Source: JALSIF01 sp026981635 [NCBI: bacterium] (lineage in GTDB: Bacteria > 4484-113 > JALSIF01). Taken from it: a DNA stretch of 10,163 nt. Below, one piece after another: positions 1 to 6,457 of this stretch. How positions within the stretch are numbered: the stretch's first letter is position 1; the number at the start of each line of letters is the position of its first letter. The stretch lies in assembly GCA_026981635.1 (NCBI GenBank), contig JALSIF010000286.1, forward strand, positions 1 to 10,163, written 5' to 3'. Below the pieces are notes generated by a model, which was not told the origin of the DNA, made no database searches, and saw nothing but the letters and a program-made list of their open reading frames with translations. Made by a program: the position numbers and the translations under genes.

Positions 1-819
1 CTTGAGGATCTGGTCCAGCTTCTCCTTCATCGCCTCGTGGACCTCGCGGGTGGTTATCTCTGCCGTCTTGGGCAGGCCGGTGACCAGGTCCATCCCCCGC
101 ATCTCGGTGGTCTCCACCTCGCTCTCTGTGTAGGCGGAGCCGATCTCAATCTTGATCCGCTCGGCGGTGCGCTCGCCGATCTGCAGGTTGTAGCGTTTGC
201 GGGCGTACTCAATGATCGCCTTGTCCAGGGCGTCGCCGGCCACCTTGATGGAGGTGGAGGTGATGATCTGGCCCAGGGAGAGGACCGCCACCTCGGTGGT
301 GCCGCCGCCGATGTCCACGATCATGTTGCCCGAAGGCTGCTCAATGGGCAGGCCGGCGCCCAGGGCGGCCGCCTTGGGCTCCTCAATCAGGCGCACCGCA
401 ATGGCGCCGGTGCGGATGACCGCATTCTCCACCGCCCGCCGCTCCACCTTGGTCACCCCGGAAGGGATGCCCACCACCACCCGGCCGATGCGGCTGTAGA
501 AGGAGCTGTTTAGGCGCTTGATCTTGCGGATGAAGTGGGAGAGCATGGCGTCGGTGCGCTCGTAGTCGGCGATCACCCCGTCCTGCAGGGGGCGCATCAC
601 GTAGATGCGCTGGGGGGTCTTGCCGATCATGAACTTGGCGTCGTCCCCCACCGCCAGCACCTCGCCGTAGTCGTTGGTGGCCACCACCGAGGGCTCCCTG
701 AGCTGGATGCCGTGGCCGCGCACGTAGATCAGGGTGTTTGCGGTGCCAAGATCAATGCCCAGGTGGAGCAGAAAGGGCTCCAGGGCAAAGAGAAAGACTC
801 TTTCCAGCCAGCTCAGCAA
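1..819 (-). CDS. mreB: Rod shape-determining actin homologue MreB (C-terminus cut by window edge)
   Basis: MreB is a bacterial actin. It polymerises on ATP into membrane-bound filaments that guide lateral peptidoglycan synthesis. Seen here: phosphate-1 motif GIDLGTANT at residues 21-29, the stretch PSGVTKVERRAVENA, the connecting motif EEPKAAALGAG, and phosphate-2 motif VDIGGGTTE near residue 169, followed by AGDALDKAI and the KIEIGSAY region. About 273 codons are visible; the family is usually 330-350 residues, so roughly 60-70 C-terminal residues lie outside the window. No ATG or GTG lies between the upstream in-frame TAG (832-834) and the first motif, so the TTG at 819 is the best start. 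It gives a hydrophobic, possibly amphipathic N-terminus (LSWLERVFLFALEPFLLH) that could bind membrane. Family assignment is certain; the exact start is not. Confidence 0.95.
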   Translation of the reverse strand, partial: MLSWLERVFLFALEPFLLHLGIDLGTANTLIYVRGHGIQLREPSVVATNDYGEVLAVGDDAKFMIGKTPQRIYVMRPLQDGVIADYERTDAMLSHFIRKIKRLNSSFYSRIGRVVVGIPSGVTKVERRAVENAVIRTGAIAVRLIEEPKAAALGAGLPIEQPSGNMIVDIGGGTTEVAVLSLGQIITSTSIKVAGDALDKAIIEYARKRYNLQIGERTAERIKIEIGSAYTESEVETTEMRGMDLVTGLPKTAEITTREVHEAMKEKLDQILK

Positions 820-828
820 CGGAAGCCC

Positions 829-834
829 ATTCTA
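829..834 (-). promoter_or_regulatory. Candidate -10 box for mreB
   Basis: TAGAAT on the minus strand lies 9 bases before the proposed TTG start of mreB. No Shine-Dalgarno is seen. The spacing would give a leaderless or nearly leaderless mRNA, as for other genes in this window. No convincing -35 box is visible, so support is moderate. Confidence 0.4.
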
Positions 835-880
835 ACCGAGCAGGGGAGTGTGCCGGAGAGTGAGAAAGGGAGCCGGGGCC

Positions 881-886
881 TATAAT
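881..886 (+). promoter_or_regulatory. Consensus -10 box upstream of the small charged protein gene
   Basis: A perfect TATAAT in the 88-base gap between divergent mreB and the plus-strand run. Transcription would start near 893, leaving a leader of about 15 bases before the ATG at 908, with no recognisable Shine-Dalgarno. No clear -35 box. It is the likely promoter for the 908-2213 gene pair. Confidence 0.6.
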
Positions 887-907
887 GCTTGCGAGAAACC
901 GTTGTCA

Positions 908-1297
908 ATGGGCAAAGCCATTGGCGAGTGGACCGGACAGATGACCAACCGGGAACCGACCAAACCGATTGAGTATGCCACGCTGGAGGAGTTTGGCGCT
1001 AAGTTGCCTCAGATTATCAGCTATCTCAGGGCCTGGGGGATGAGGGAGGCGGTGAAGGAGCTGAGCGAGTTTCGGGAAGGAAAAAGGCAGCTTGAGCGCG
1101 GCCAGCTAAAGAAGCTGATGAGCACAATTCAGCAGACCCAGCGACTGGCGCAGATGATGGGCAGTTATCACGAGGAGAAGGAGGCATCCTCCCCCCATCG
1201 GCGCCGGCGGCGCCGCTCCGGGGGAGAGCTGATGCTGTTTGAAGAGCTCGGCGAACTGGAGTTGGGGATACGGGCGGAGGAGGATGAAGAAGACTAA
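908..1297 (+). CDS. Small charged helical protein of unknown function
   Basis: A 129-residue protein that I do not recognise. The first 85 residues look helical and soluble (YATLEEFGAKLPQIISYLRAWGMREAVKELSEFREG, then a QLKKLMSTIQQTQRLAQMM helix). Next comes a run of six arginines at residues 98-103, then a strongly acidic tail ending in EEDEED. No signal peptide or membrane segment is visible. ATG 908 is preferred; TTG 902 and ATG 941 are alternatives, none with a clear Shine-Dalgarno. Its 3' end overlaps the next gene by 14 bases, so the two are probably translationally coupled, and it may be a partner of the protease-like protein (inference). The coding call rests on the promoter upstream, the coupling and the plausible composition. 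Confidence 0.7.
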   Translation: MGKAIGEWTGQMTNREPTKPIEYATLEEFGAKLPQIISYLRAWGMREAVKELSEFREGKRQLERGQLKKLMSTIQQTQRLAQMMGSYHEEKEASSPHRRRRRRSGGELMLFEELGELELGIRAEEDEED

Positions 1298-2213
1298 GGA
1301 GAGCCCCGCTACCCCCAGCCCCCGCTACCGGGCGGAGCGCAGCGACCGTTACTTGCGCAAGGAGCTCATCGCCCAGATTGAGGAGGAGCTGGGGGGAGGC
1401 TGTGTGGTGACCTACTTTGGCAACGGCGGCTTCATAGATTCGCCCGATGTGGGTTGCTTCGTGGAGTCTTTGGCCTGGTTTGACCGGCGGGGAAAGGAGC
1501 TGCTCATCATCCTGGAGACCCCGGGGGGCGACCCCCAGGTGGTGCGCAACTGGGTGGAGATCGCCCGCGAGAGGTTCAAGCGGCTCATCGTTGCGGTCCC
1601 TGGCCGGGCCAAGTCGGCCGGTACCCTGCTCTGTCTGGCGGCGGACGAGGTGTGGGCGGGACCGGGAAGCGAGTTCGGCCCCATAGACCCGCAGGTGCCG
1701 GTCCCCTTTCAGGGGCAGGTGGTCAGGGTGTCGGCTATCCAGTTTCTCCAGGAGCTGGGGGTGCTTGAGCCCCATCCCGACCTCAAGCAGATCCAGGCCA
1801 ACCGGGATCTGGTGGCGCTAAGGCAGAACTATACCCCTCCCGGGCTGGTGAGCAAGGTGATGCTGTCGCTCAGGGCCACCTATGACATGGCCATTGACTA
1901 CCTCTACCGCTATCACCTCAGGGAAGTTCAGCCGGCCATCAAGCGGGCCGCCCAGGCCTTTGAGCTGGCCAACTTCCTTACCATGATTGAACCTCCCCAG
2001 CGGGCTTCCCGCGACCGGGTCTATCTCCACTCCGACTACATCAGCCCCAAGGCCCTGAGCCAGCGGGGGATGAAGATAAAGTACTATCGCTTCAGGGAAG
2101 AGTTGTGGAAGCTCATCTATCAGCTCTACGCCCACTATCAGGTGGCCCTGGGGGAGAGTCCAAACTGCGTCATCTTTGAGAGCCGCGACCTGCTTTACAC
2201 CCGCCCGGCCTGA
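1284..2213 (+). CDS. Serine dehydrogenase-proteinase family protein (ClpP/SppA-like fold)
   Basis: A 309-residue soluble member of the SDH proteinase group in the ClpP/crotonase superfamily. Hallmarks seen: LLIILETPGGDPQVVRNW (residues 73-90, oxyanion-hole region), then RAKSAGTLLCLAADEV with the presumed nucleophile Ser111 in SAGT, then GPGSEFGPIDPQV, the signature that separates this family from true SppA. The C-terminal part is mainly helical and ends near a RDLLYTRPA tail. There is no signal peptide or transmembrane helix, so it should act in the cytoplasm or at the membrane face. ATG 1284 is chosen over the TTG at 1239 because GGAGGAGG directly precedes it and the overlap with the upstream gene suits coupling. 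Family members are annotated as serine peptidases; the substrate is unknown. Confidence 0.85.
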   Translation: MKKTKESPATPSPRYRAERSDRYLRKELIAQIEEELGGGCVVTYFGNGGFIDSPDVGCFVESLAWFDRRGKELLIILETPGGDPQVVRNWVEIARERFKRLIVAVPGRAKSAGTLLCLAADEVWAGPGSEFGPIDPQVPVPFQGQVVRVSAIQFLQELGVLEPHPDLKQIQANRDLVALRQNYTPPGLVSKVMLSLRATYDMAIDYLYRYHLREVQPAIKRAAQAFELANFLTMIEPPQRASRDRVYLHSDYISPKALSQRGMKIKYYRFREELWKLIYQLYAHYQVALGESPNCVIFESRDLLYTRPA

Positions 2214-2222
2214 GCCGGGGGG

Positions 2223-2228
2223 TAGACT
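2223..2228 (+). promoter_or_regulatory. Possible -10 box close to the GTG start of the FliK-like gene
   Basis: TAGACT (TANNNT pattern) lies 8 bases before the GTG at 2237, inside a 23-base gap, and no Shine-Dalgarno is visible. The geometry matches the leaderless promoters seen elsewhere in the window, but the match is weaker and read-through from upstream is possible. Confidence 0.35.
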
Positions 2229-2236
2229 TTGGTCAG

Positions 2237-3391
2237 GTGGCCATCTCCTCAACAGGTGGCGTGGGCAGCCGCGGGCTGCCGGAAAGCTTTACTCCCCCCC
2301 GGGTGGGCGAGGTGGTGAGGGTCCAGGTCACCGGCCGGTTGGGTGACCAGCTGGAGATCCGGCTGGGCGGGCAGAGGCTGCTAGCCAGCTCCCCCTTCCT
2401 CTTCCCTAGCGGGACCGAGCTCACCCTGCGGGTGGAGGAGGCCACCCCGGAGCGGCTGGTGCTCAGGCTCATCCCCCGCGGCGAGGCGGGCCGGACCCAG
2501 CTTGACCAGATGCTTGCCGCCCTGGGGGTGAGGCCCTCGGCGGAGGGGCGGGCGCTTTTGGTGCTTATGGAGGAGGCGGGCCTACCCCTCACCAGGGAGG
2601 GATTTCTCACCGCCCGGCGGCTGGTGGCCGAGCTACCCCCGGAGCGGCAGCTTCTGGCCCTGCAGCTTGCCGCCCGGCTGATGGCCATGGGGGCCGCGGT
2701 CAGCCCCGAGTGGCTGGTCGCCCTGGTGGGGCGGTTGCCCGACGAGCGGCGGCGGGCCCTGAGCCGGGTCAGGGCGAAGCTTGCCGGGCTGGAGAAGCTC
2801 TTGGCGGGCGAGGGGGAGGCGGAGGCGGCGGGGGAGGAGCTTAGGGGCCTGGTCAATACTCTCTACCGGCCGGCGGAGGAGGAGCTGGGGGAGGCGCTGG
2901 CCCTGGGCAGGCGGGAGGTGGTGCTGGAGTCGCTGGTGGCCCGCATCCACCGCCACCTGTCCTCCCTGCCCGAGGAGGAGGCCTGGCGGGAGCTGGCTGC
3001 CGACCTGGAGATCTCCCAGCTCATCCTGGCCCTGAGCCCCTCGGTTGCCCTGCTCACCCTGCCCCTCACCCTGGGGGAAAGGGAGGTGGATGTGGAGGTG
3101 GAGGTGGTGCGCTACCCGCCCGCCTACCACACCCGGCAGATCGTCCGCCTGCGCTTTAAGCTTGAGCCGGCGGGGGAGGTGATGGCCACCCTGGACCGGC
3201 TGGACGAGAGGCTCAGGGTCCACCTCTACCTGGCCCGGCGGGAGGCGCTGGCGGCGGCCCGGAAGGCGGTGGGGGAGCTAATCGCCCGGCTCAGTGCCAT
3301 CCCTGCCTTCGCCCAGGTGGGCGGGGAGGTCTCCCCCCTTCCGGCCAGCGTCAGCACCGGGGCGGTGGCCACCGAGATCGTGGCCCCCTGA
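2237..3391 (+). CDS. Orphan FliK-like (hook-length control-like) protein
   Basis: A 384-residue protein. Residues 21-80 form a beta-rich domain (RVGEVVRVQVTGRLGDQLEI, then GGQRLLASSPFLFPSGTELTLRV), the barrel-like N-terminal module common in orphan FliK-type proteins. A helical, Ala/Leu/Glu-rich middle follows (about 80-260). Residues 268-356 (LTLPLTLGEREVDVEVEVV, RLRFKLEP, LRVHLYLARREALAAARKAV) resemble the FliK C-terminal domain, with the LG-x-V-x-V-x-V pattern and an alternating beta-alpha ending. It starts at GTG 2237. No flagellar gene is seen nearby. FliK controls hook length in flagellated cells, but orphan homologues occur without flagella and their role is unclear. Family similarity is judged by pattern, so confidence in the family is moderate; that the gene is real is near certain. 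Confidence 0.6.
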   Translation: MAISSTGGVGSRGLPESFTPPRVGEVVRVQVTGRLGDQLEIRLGGQRLLASSPFLFPSGTELTLRVEEATPERLVLRLIPRGEAGRTQLDQMLAALGVRPSAEGRALLVLMEEAGLPLTREGFLTARRLVAELPPERQLLALQLAARLMAMGAAVSPEWLVALVGRLPDERRRALSRVRAKLAGLEKLLAGEGEAEAAGEELRGLVNTLYRPAEEELGEALALGRREVVLESLVARIHRHLSSLPEEEAWRELAADLEISQLILALSPSVALLTLPLTLGEREVDVEVEVVRYPPAYHTRQIVRLRFKLEPAGEVMATLDRLDERLRVHLYLARREALAAARKAVGELIARLSAIPAFAQVGGEVSPLPASVSTGAVATEIVAP

Positions 3392-3406
3392 GGAGGGGGG
3401 CGGGCC

Positions 3407-3412
3407 TATAAT
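3407..3412 (+). promoter_or_regulatory. Consensus -10 box before the small membrane protein gene
   Basis: A perfect TATAAT lies 10 bases before ATG 3423, placing the likely transcription start only 3-4 bases before the start codon. The intervening bases (TTCTCCCCGG) carry no Shine-Dalgarno, so the mRNA would be essentially leaderless. It probably also drives the overlapping cation transporter gene. Confidence 0.6.
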
Positions 3413-3422
3413 TTCTCCCCGG

Positions 3423-3776
3423 ATGCTGATTGCGCTAATCCTCCTCAGCGCCCTCTACTTCGGGCTCAGCGGACTCATGCTGGTGAGGCGTCCGCATCCC
3501 CCCTGGTGGACCATCCCCCTCACCCCCGAGCTGGGGGAGGAGAGCGGCAGGCTGAGGAGGCGGCTCAACCTGATCCACGGGCGTCAGCGGATGGCGCTGG
3601 CGGGGCTGGGGCTGATCCTGCTTGTCCCCGCGGTGAGGCTGAGCGGCGACCCGGCGGGGGAGGTGGGGGGGATGGCCCTGTTTGGGCTGGTCTTCATGGC
3701 CTGGTGGGGGGTATGCCTGCTTAGGCTCAGGCGGGAGGTGGCCGCTGGCAGGGGGCGGGAGCCGGCAGATGGCTAG
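3423..3776 (+). CDS. Small three-helix membrane protein of unknown function
   Basis: A 117-residue protein that I do not recognise. It has a hydrophobic segment at residues 2-21 (LIALILLSALYFGLSGLMLV), a cytoplasmic-looking basic loop with RLRRRLNLIHGRQR around 43-57, a second hydrophobic segment (about 58-70), a third (about 81-100, ending in MAWWGVCLLRLRR), and a basic tail. ATG 3423 follows a consensus -10 box closely. The same frame is open further upstream, but that part would overlap the preceding gene and is not membrane-like. Its last eight bases overlap the start of the cation transporter gene, so the two are co-translated and the protein may accompany the transporter (inference). 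Confidence 0.75.
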   Translation: MLIALILLSALYFGLSGLMLVRRPHPPWWTIPLTPELGEESGRLRRRLNLIHGRQRMALAGLGLILLVPAVRLSGDPAGEVGGMALFGLVFMAWWGVCLLRLRREVAAGRGREPADG

Positions 3777-4725
3777 TGGGGCTAGCAGGGAGGCCCTCCT
3801 TAAGCGGGAGCAGAACTACCGCCGCAAGCAGCGCCAGGTCTTTTTGGTCCTGCTCTGGATCCTGGTGCTCAACTGGACGGTGGCGGGGGTGAAGCTGGCG
3901 GCGGGCTACATCTCGGGCAGTGCAGGCCTCATCGGGGCGGGGTTCAACGCCCTGATGGACGGCAGCTCCAACCTGGTGGGGATGGTGGGGGTGACCCTGG
4001 CCAGCCAGCCTCCCGACCGGGACCATCCCTACGGCCACCACAAGTTTGAGGCGCTGGCCTCGCTGATCGTCGCCCTGCTCCTCTTCTTCGCCCTCTGGCA
4101 GGTGGGGACAAGGACCATAAGGGAGATCCTCTCTCCCACTCCCATTGAGGTCAGTCCGCTAGTGGTGGGGCTTACCGCCGGCTCAATCCTCATCAGCTTT
4201 GCTGCGGCGGGGCTGGAGTATGTGCTGGGAAGGAGGCTCAGCTCCCAGATGCTCATCTCCGACGCCCGCTACTCGGCGGCCGACGGGATGGTCACCCTGA
4301 CGGTACTTGCCGCCCTGGGCGGGGTCTACCTGGGGGCGGAGTGGCTGGACTGGTTCGTCTCGGTGGTGGTGATGGTGGTGATCTTCCGCTCCGCCTGGTC
4401 CATCATCCTGGAGTCGCTCATGGCCCTTACCGACGTGCAGCGGATTGACCCGGAGGAGGTGAGGAGGATCGCCCTTAGCTTTGCCCAGGTGGGCGGGGCC
4501 CACAAGATCAGGAGCCACGGCACCCGCGACCGGGTGGTGCTGGACCTTCATGTGCAGCTGCCCGGCTCCATCACCAACCGGCAGGCCCACGCCATCGCCC
4601 ACCGCATCAAGGACCGCCTACTGAGGGAGTTTCCCGAGCTTACCGAGGTGACCATTCACACCGAGCCGCTGGCGGAAGAGGAGGAGGCAAAGCTCCTCTC
4701 CGAGAGGGGAGAGGGGGAGGGCTAG
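3769..4725 (+). CDS. Cation diffusion facilitator (CDF) family metal exporter
   Basis: A 318-residue CDF protein; the family exports divalent cations such as Zn, Fe, Mn or Co in exchange for protons. After a basic N-terminus come hydrophobic segments from about residue 24. TM2 carries SAGLIGAGFNALMDGSSN, then DRDHPYGHHKFEALASL (83-99), matching the YiiP DxxHxxxH site-B region, and TM5 carries SDARYSAADG. The C-terminal cytoplasmic domain contains GAHKIRSHGTRDRVVLDLHV, QAHAIAHRIKDRLL and VTIHTEP, the usual dimerising ferredoxin-like fold. The transport site is unusual: the TM2 pair is N60/D64 and the TM5 pair Y168/D172 instead of the common D/H and H/D, so metal choice cannot be read from family rules. 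ATG 3769 has GGGAG about 8 bases upstream and overlaps the previous stop (ATGGCTAG). Confidence 0.93.
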   Translation: MASGASREALLKREQNYRRKQRQVFLVLLWILVLNWTVAGVKLAAGYISGSAGLIGAGFNALMDGSSNLVGMVGVTLASQPPDRDHPYGHHKFEALASLIVALLLFFALWQVGTRTIREILSPTPIEVSPLVVGLTAGSILISFAAAGLEYVLGRRLSSQMLISDARYSAADGMVTLTVLAALGGVYLGAEWLDWFVSVVVMVVIFRSAWSIILESLMALTDVQRIDPEEVRRIALSFAQVGGAHKIRSHGTRDRVVLDLHVQLPGSITNRQAHAIAHRIKDRLLREFPELTEVTIHTEPLAEEEEAKLLSERGEGEG

Positions 4726-4732
4726 CCTCCCC
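4714..4732. terminator. Hairpin between convergent CDF and dioxygenase genes
   Basis: GGGGAGG, a five-base loop GCTAG, then CCTCCCC: a perfect 7-bp stem spanning both stop codons of the convergent genes. There is no T-run on either side, so it is not a classic intrinsic terminator. It may still act as a bidirectional stop or mRNA 3' end stabiliser. Confidence 0.4.
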
Positions 4733-5931
4733 TAGCCGCCGTTTCGCTCCCGCTCGTAGCCGGCCCAGTGGGTGGCGTAGTCGGGATTGTCAAACTGCTT
4801 GGCCTGGACGGTGAGCTTCAGGGGGCGGAAGGTGTCAATCATGGGGGCATACTCGTCGGTCCCCTTGGCCCAGTCAAAGCTGAGGGACTTTTCCGCGATG
4901 CCCGGCACCGGACCGTGGGGGATGCCGCGGGGGTGGAGGGTGAAGGAGAACTCGCGGATGTGGGGGCGGCTCATGAAGCTTCCCTTCCAGTAGTAGAGCA
5001 CCTCGTCGCTGTCCACGTTGGCGTGGTTGTAGGGGACCGGGACGGCCTTCTCCCCGAAATCCCAGGGGCGGGGGCAGAAGCTGCAGTAGACGTAGCCGCG
5101 GCCCTCAAAGTGCTGGTGGGTGGGGGGAGGCATGTGGTAGCGGCCCACCCGGGGCTCAAAGTCGGTGATGTTGAAGGTGTAGGGGAAGTAGTAGCCGTCC
5201 CACCCCACCACGTCAAAGGGGTGGAACTCAAACCAGTAGCCGGTAAGCTTGGGGCCCACCTTGACCACCACCTTGTACTCTCCCTTGCCGTCAAGCACCG
5301 GGTTCAGCTCGGTGGGGGGGTGAAAGTCGCGCTCCGAGTAGGGGGCATGCTCCAGGAGCTGGCCGAACTGGTTGCGGTAGCGCTTGGGGGGGAGCACCTG
5401 GCCCTGGGACTCAAGGATCATGAAGCGGTGGGGCCCTTCCCCTTCAAGCACCATCTGCCAGGTAATGTGCTGGGGAATGATGATGTAGTCGCCGGGGCGG
5501 AAGGGGAGGTCGCCCATGATGGTTTTAACCACCCCCTCGCCGGAGTGGACGAACCAGACCTCGTCGGCCGAGCCGTTGCGGTAGAACTCGTTTTCGGCGA
5601 AGCTCTCGGTGGGGGCGGCCACCCCGATGGCCACATCCTCGTTGAACATGAGCCACACGCGGTCGCGGATGGGGTGGCCCCCCGGCTCCAGCTTGGAGGT
5701 GTCCAGGTGGTGGTGGCGGTGGACCTCCTCAATCCAGGGCTCCAGCCGCTCCTCCCCCTCCGGGGTCACCTTGAAGGAGGCGGTGGGGTTGTGGTAGTGG
5801 TAGAGGAGGCTGGCCAGGCCGGAGAAGCCCTCCCGGCCCATGAGCTGTTCAATGTAGAGGTTGCCGTCGGGCCGTTCAAAGGCCATGTGGCGTTTGGGGG
5901 GCAGCTTTCCCAGTCTCCAGTAGAAGGGCAT
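4732..5931 (-). CDS. hmgA: Homogentisate 1,2-dioxygenase
   Basis: A 399-residue cupin dioxygenase. It opens the ring of homogentisate with O2 and Fe(II) to give maleylacetoacetate, the central step of phenylalanine and tyrosine breakdown. Family motifs seen: FHPFDVVGWDGYYFPYTFN, PPPTHQHFEGRGYVYCSFCPRPWDF, YNHANVDSDEVLYYWKG and LHPRGIPHGP. By comparison with the human enzyme (H335, E341, H371), the iron ligands would be His303, Glu310 (or Asp309) and His339; the His-to-His spacing of 36 is kept. It is shorter than the human enzyme (about 445), as are many bacterial forms. ATG 5931 is preferred over an in-frame TTG at 5937 because GGGAGGTG ends 7 bases upstream. It has its own promoter. No hydroxyphenylpyruvate dioxygenase or fumarylacetoacetase is in the window. 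The substrate is inferred from the family. Confidence 0.9.
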   Translation of the reverse strand: MPFYWRLGKLPPKRHMAFERPDGNLYIEQLMGREGFSGLASLLYHYHNPTASFKVTPEGEERLEPWIEEVHRHHHLDTSKLEPGGHPIRDRVWLMFNEDVAIGVAAPTESFAENEFYRNGSADEVWFVHSGEGVVKTIMGDLPFRPGDYIIIPQHITWQMVLEGEGPHRFMILESQGQVLPPKRYRNQFGQLLEHAPYSERDFHPPTELNPVLDGKGEYKVVVKVGPKLTGYWFEFHPFDVVGWDGYYFPYTFNITDFEPRVGRYHMPPPTHQHFEGRGYVYCSFCPRPWDFGEKAVPVPYNHANVDSDEVLYYWKGSFMSRPHIREFSFTLHPRGIPHGPVPGIAEKSLSFDWAKGTDEYAPMIDTFRPLKLTVQAKQFDNPDYATHWAGYERERNGG

Positions 5932-5938
5932 CTTCAAT

Positions 5939-5946
5939 CACCTCCC
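5939..5946 (-). promoter_or_regulatory. Strong Shine-Dalgarno of the dioxygenase gene
   Basis: GGGAGGTG on the minus strand, 7 bases before ATG 5931. It decides the start over the upstream TTG and contrasts with the neighbouring genes that lack any Shine-Dalgarno. Confidence 0.75.
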
Positions 5947-5974
5947 GCCTGAGAAAGGCGACTTGGTAGGTAGC

Positions 5975-5980
5975 ATTATA
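5975..5980 (-). promoter_or_regulatory. Consensus -10 box of the dioxygenase gene
   Basis: A perfect TATAAT on the minus strand in the gap after the thioesterase gene. Predicted transcription start is near 5968, giving a leader of about 37 bases with a good Shine-Dalgarno. No recognisable -35 box is found about 17 bases upstream, so an activator or a -10-dominated promoter is possible. Confidence 0.6.
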
Positions 5981-6011
5981 CCGGCCGGGCAGGCTTTCCC
6001 CCGGGGTGGTC

Positions 6012-6425
6012 TCAGCCGGTGCGGCCCGGCCTAGGGGGGCGGTAGAAGCGCTTGAAACCCTCCCGGTCAACGATGCGCTGTTCCTGCTTGCCCACTCCGA
6101 GCAGGGTTTCACCCCACCAGGCCTCCACCTGGCAGACCAGGCGGTGGGGCTCCACCTCCACCGCCTCGGCCACCACCCTGACCTTCTCGCCGATGGGACA
6201 GGGGGCGAGGTGGCGGACCTTAATGTAGCTTCCCACCCCCTGCTCGTGGTCCTCCAGAAAGGGCTCCAGCACCTTGCGGGCGGCCCACTCCATGTGGTGG
6301 ACCATGGCCCAGGTGGAGTAGAGGGGGTGGACGAGGCCGATGGGGCTGGGGAAGCGGGCGGCCATCTCGTCGGTGACGATGACCTCCACCTCCTCCCGGC
6401 GGCCCACCTCAAGCCCTGGACGCAT
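6012..6425 (-). CDS. FlK-type hotdog acyl-CoA thioesterase
   Basis: A 137-residue single-hotdog protein resembling the fluoroacetyl-CoA thioesterase (FlK) group. Conserved elements: HPLYSTWAMVHHMEWAARKVLEP, GVGSYIKVRHLAPCPIG, and a final GVGKQEQRIVDREGFKRFYR. The FlK catalytic residues T42, E50 and H76 correspond to T38, E46 and H72 here with the same spacing (8 and 26), so a thioesterase active site looks intact. The true acyl group is unknown; most relatives do not act on fluoroacetyl-CoA. It should hydrolyse a small or aromatic acyl-CoA in the cytoplasm. Its position just upstream of homogentisate dioxygenase suggests, but does not show, a role in aromatic catabolism. The ATG follows a TATAAT by 7 bases without a Shine-Dalgarno (leaderless). 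Confidence 0.8.
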   Translation of the reverse strand: MRPGLEVGRREEVEVIVTDEMAARFPSPIGLVHPLYSTWAMVHHMEWAARKVLEPFLEDHEQGVGSYIKVRHLAPCPIGEKVRVVAEAVEVEPHRLVCQVEAWWGETLLGVGKQEQRIVDREGFKRFYRPPRPGRTG

Positions 6426-6432
6426 GGAGGGG

Positions 6433-6438
6433 ATTATA
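6433..6438 (-). promoter_or_regulatory. Leaderless -10 box of the thioesterase gene
   Basis: TATAAT on the minus strand, exactly 7 bases before ATG 6425 (spacer CCCCTCC). The predicted transcription start coincides with the A of the ATG. No Shine-Dalgarno is present. The same layout occurs at 9046-9051. Confidence 0.7.
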
Positions 6439-6457
6439 TCGGTGCTCCCCAGGCGGG

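Noticed and set aside
792-804. Near-palindrome GAAAGACTCTTTC inside the start of mreB
   Set aside because: Short, within coding sequence, seen once; no reason to call it an operator.
37-885. Plus-strand open frames across the mreB region (37-513, 197-499, 535-885)
   Set aside because: They lie opposite unmistakable MreB motifs and show no domain, start signal or natural composition.
1026-1775. 249-codon minus-strand frame opposite the small protein and SDH-proteinase genes
   Set aside because: Composition is Pro/Ser/Arg-rich antisense shadow; the plus strand carries the conserved SAGT and GPIDPQV motifs.
2633-3223. Minus-strand frames opposite the FliK-like gene
   Set aside because: Gln/Pro/Gly-rich shadows without start signals; the plus-strand frame has coherent beta and helical domains.
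4768-5952. 394-codon open frame on the plus strand opposite homogentisate dioxygenase
   Set aside because: The translation is a low-complexity Gly/Val/Leu/His product typical of an antisense frame in GC-rich DNA, and the opposite strand holds a clear enzyme with its own promoter and Shine-Dalgarno.
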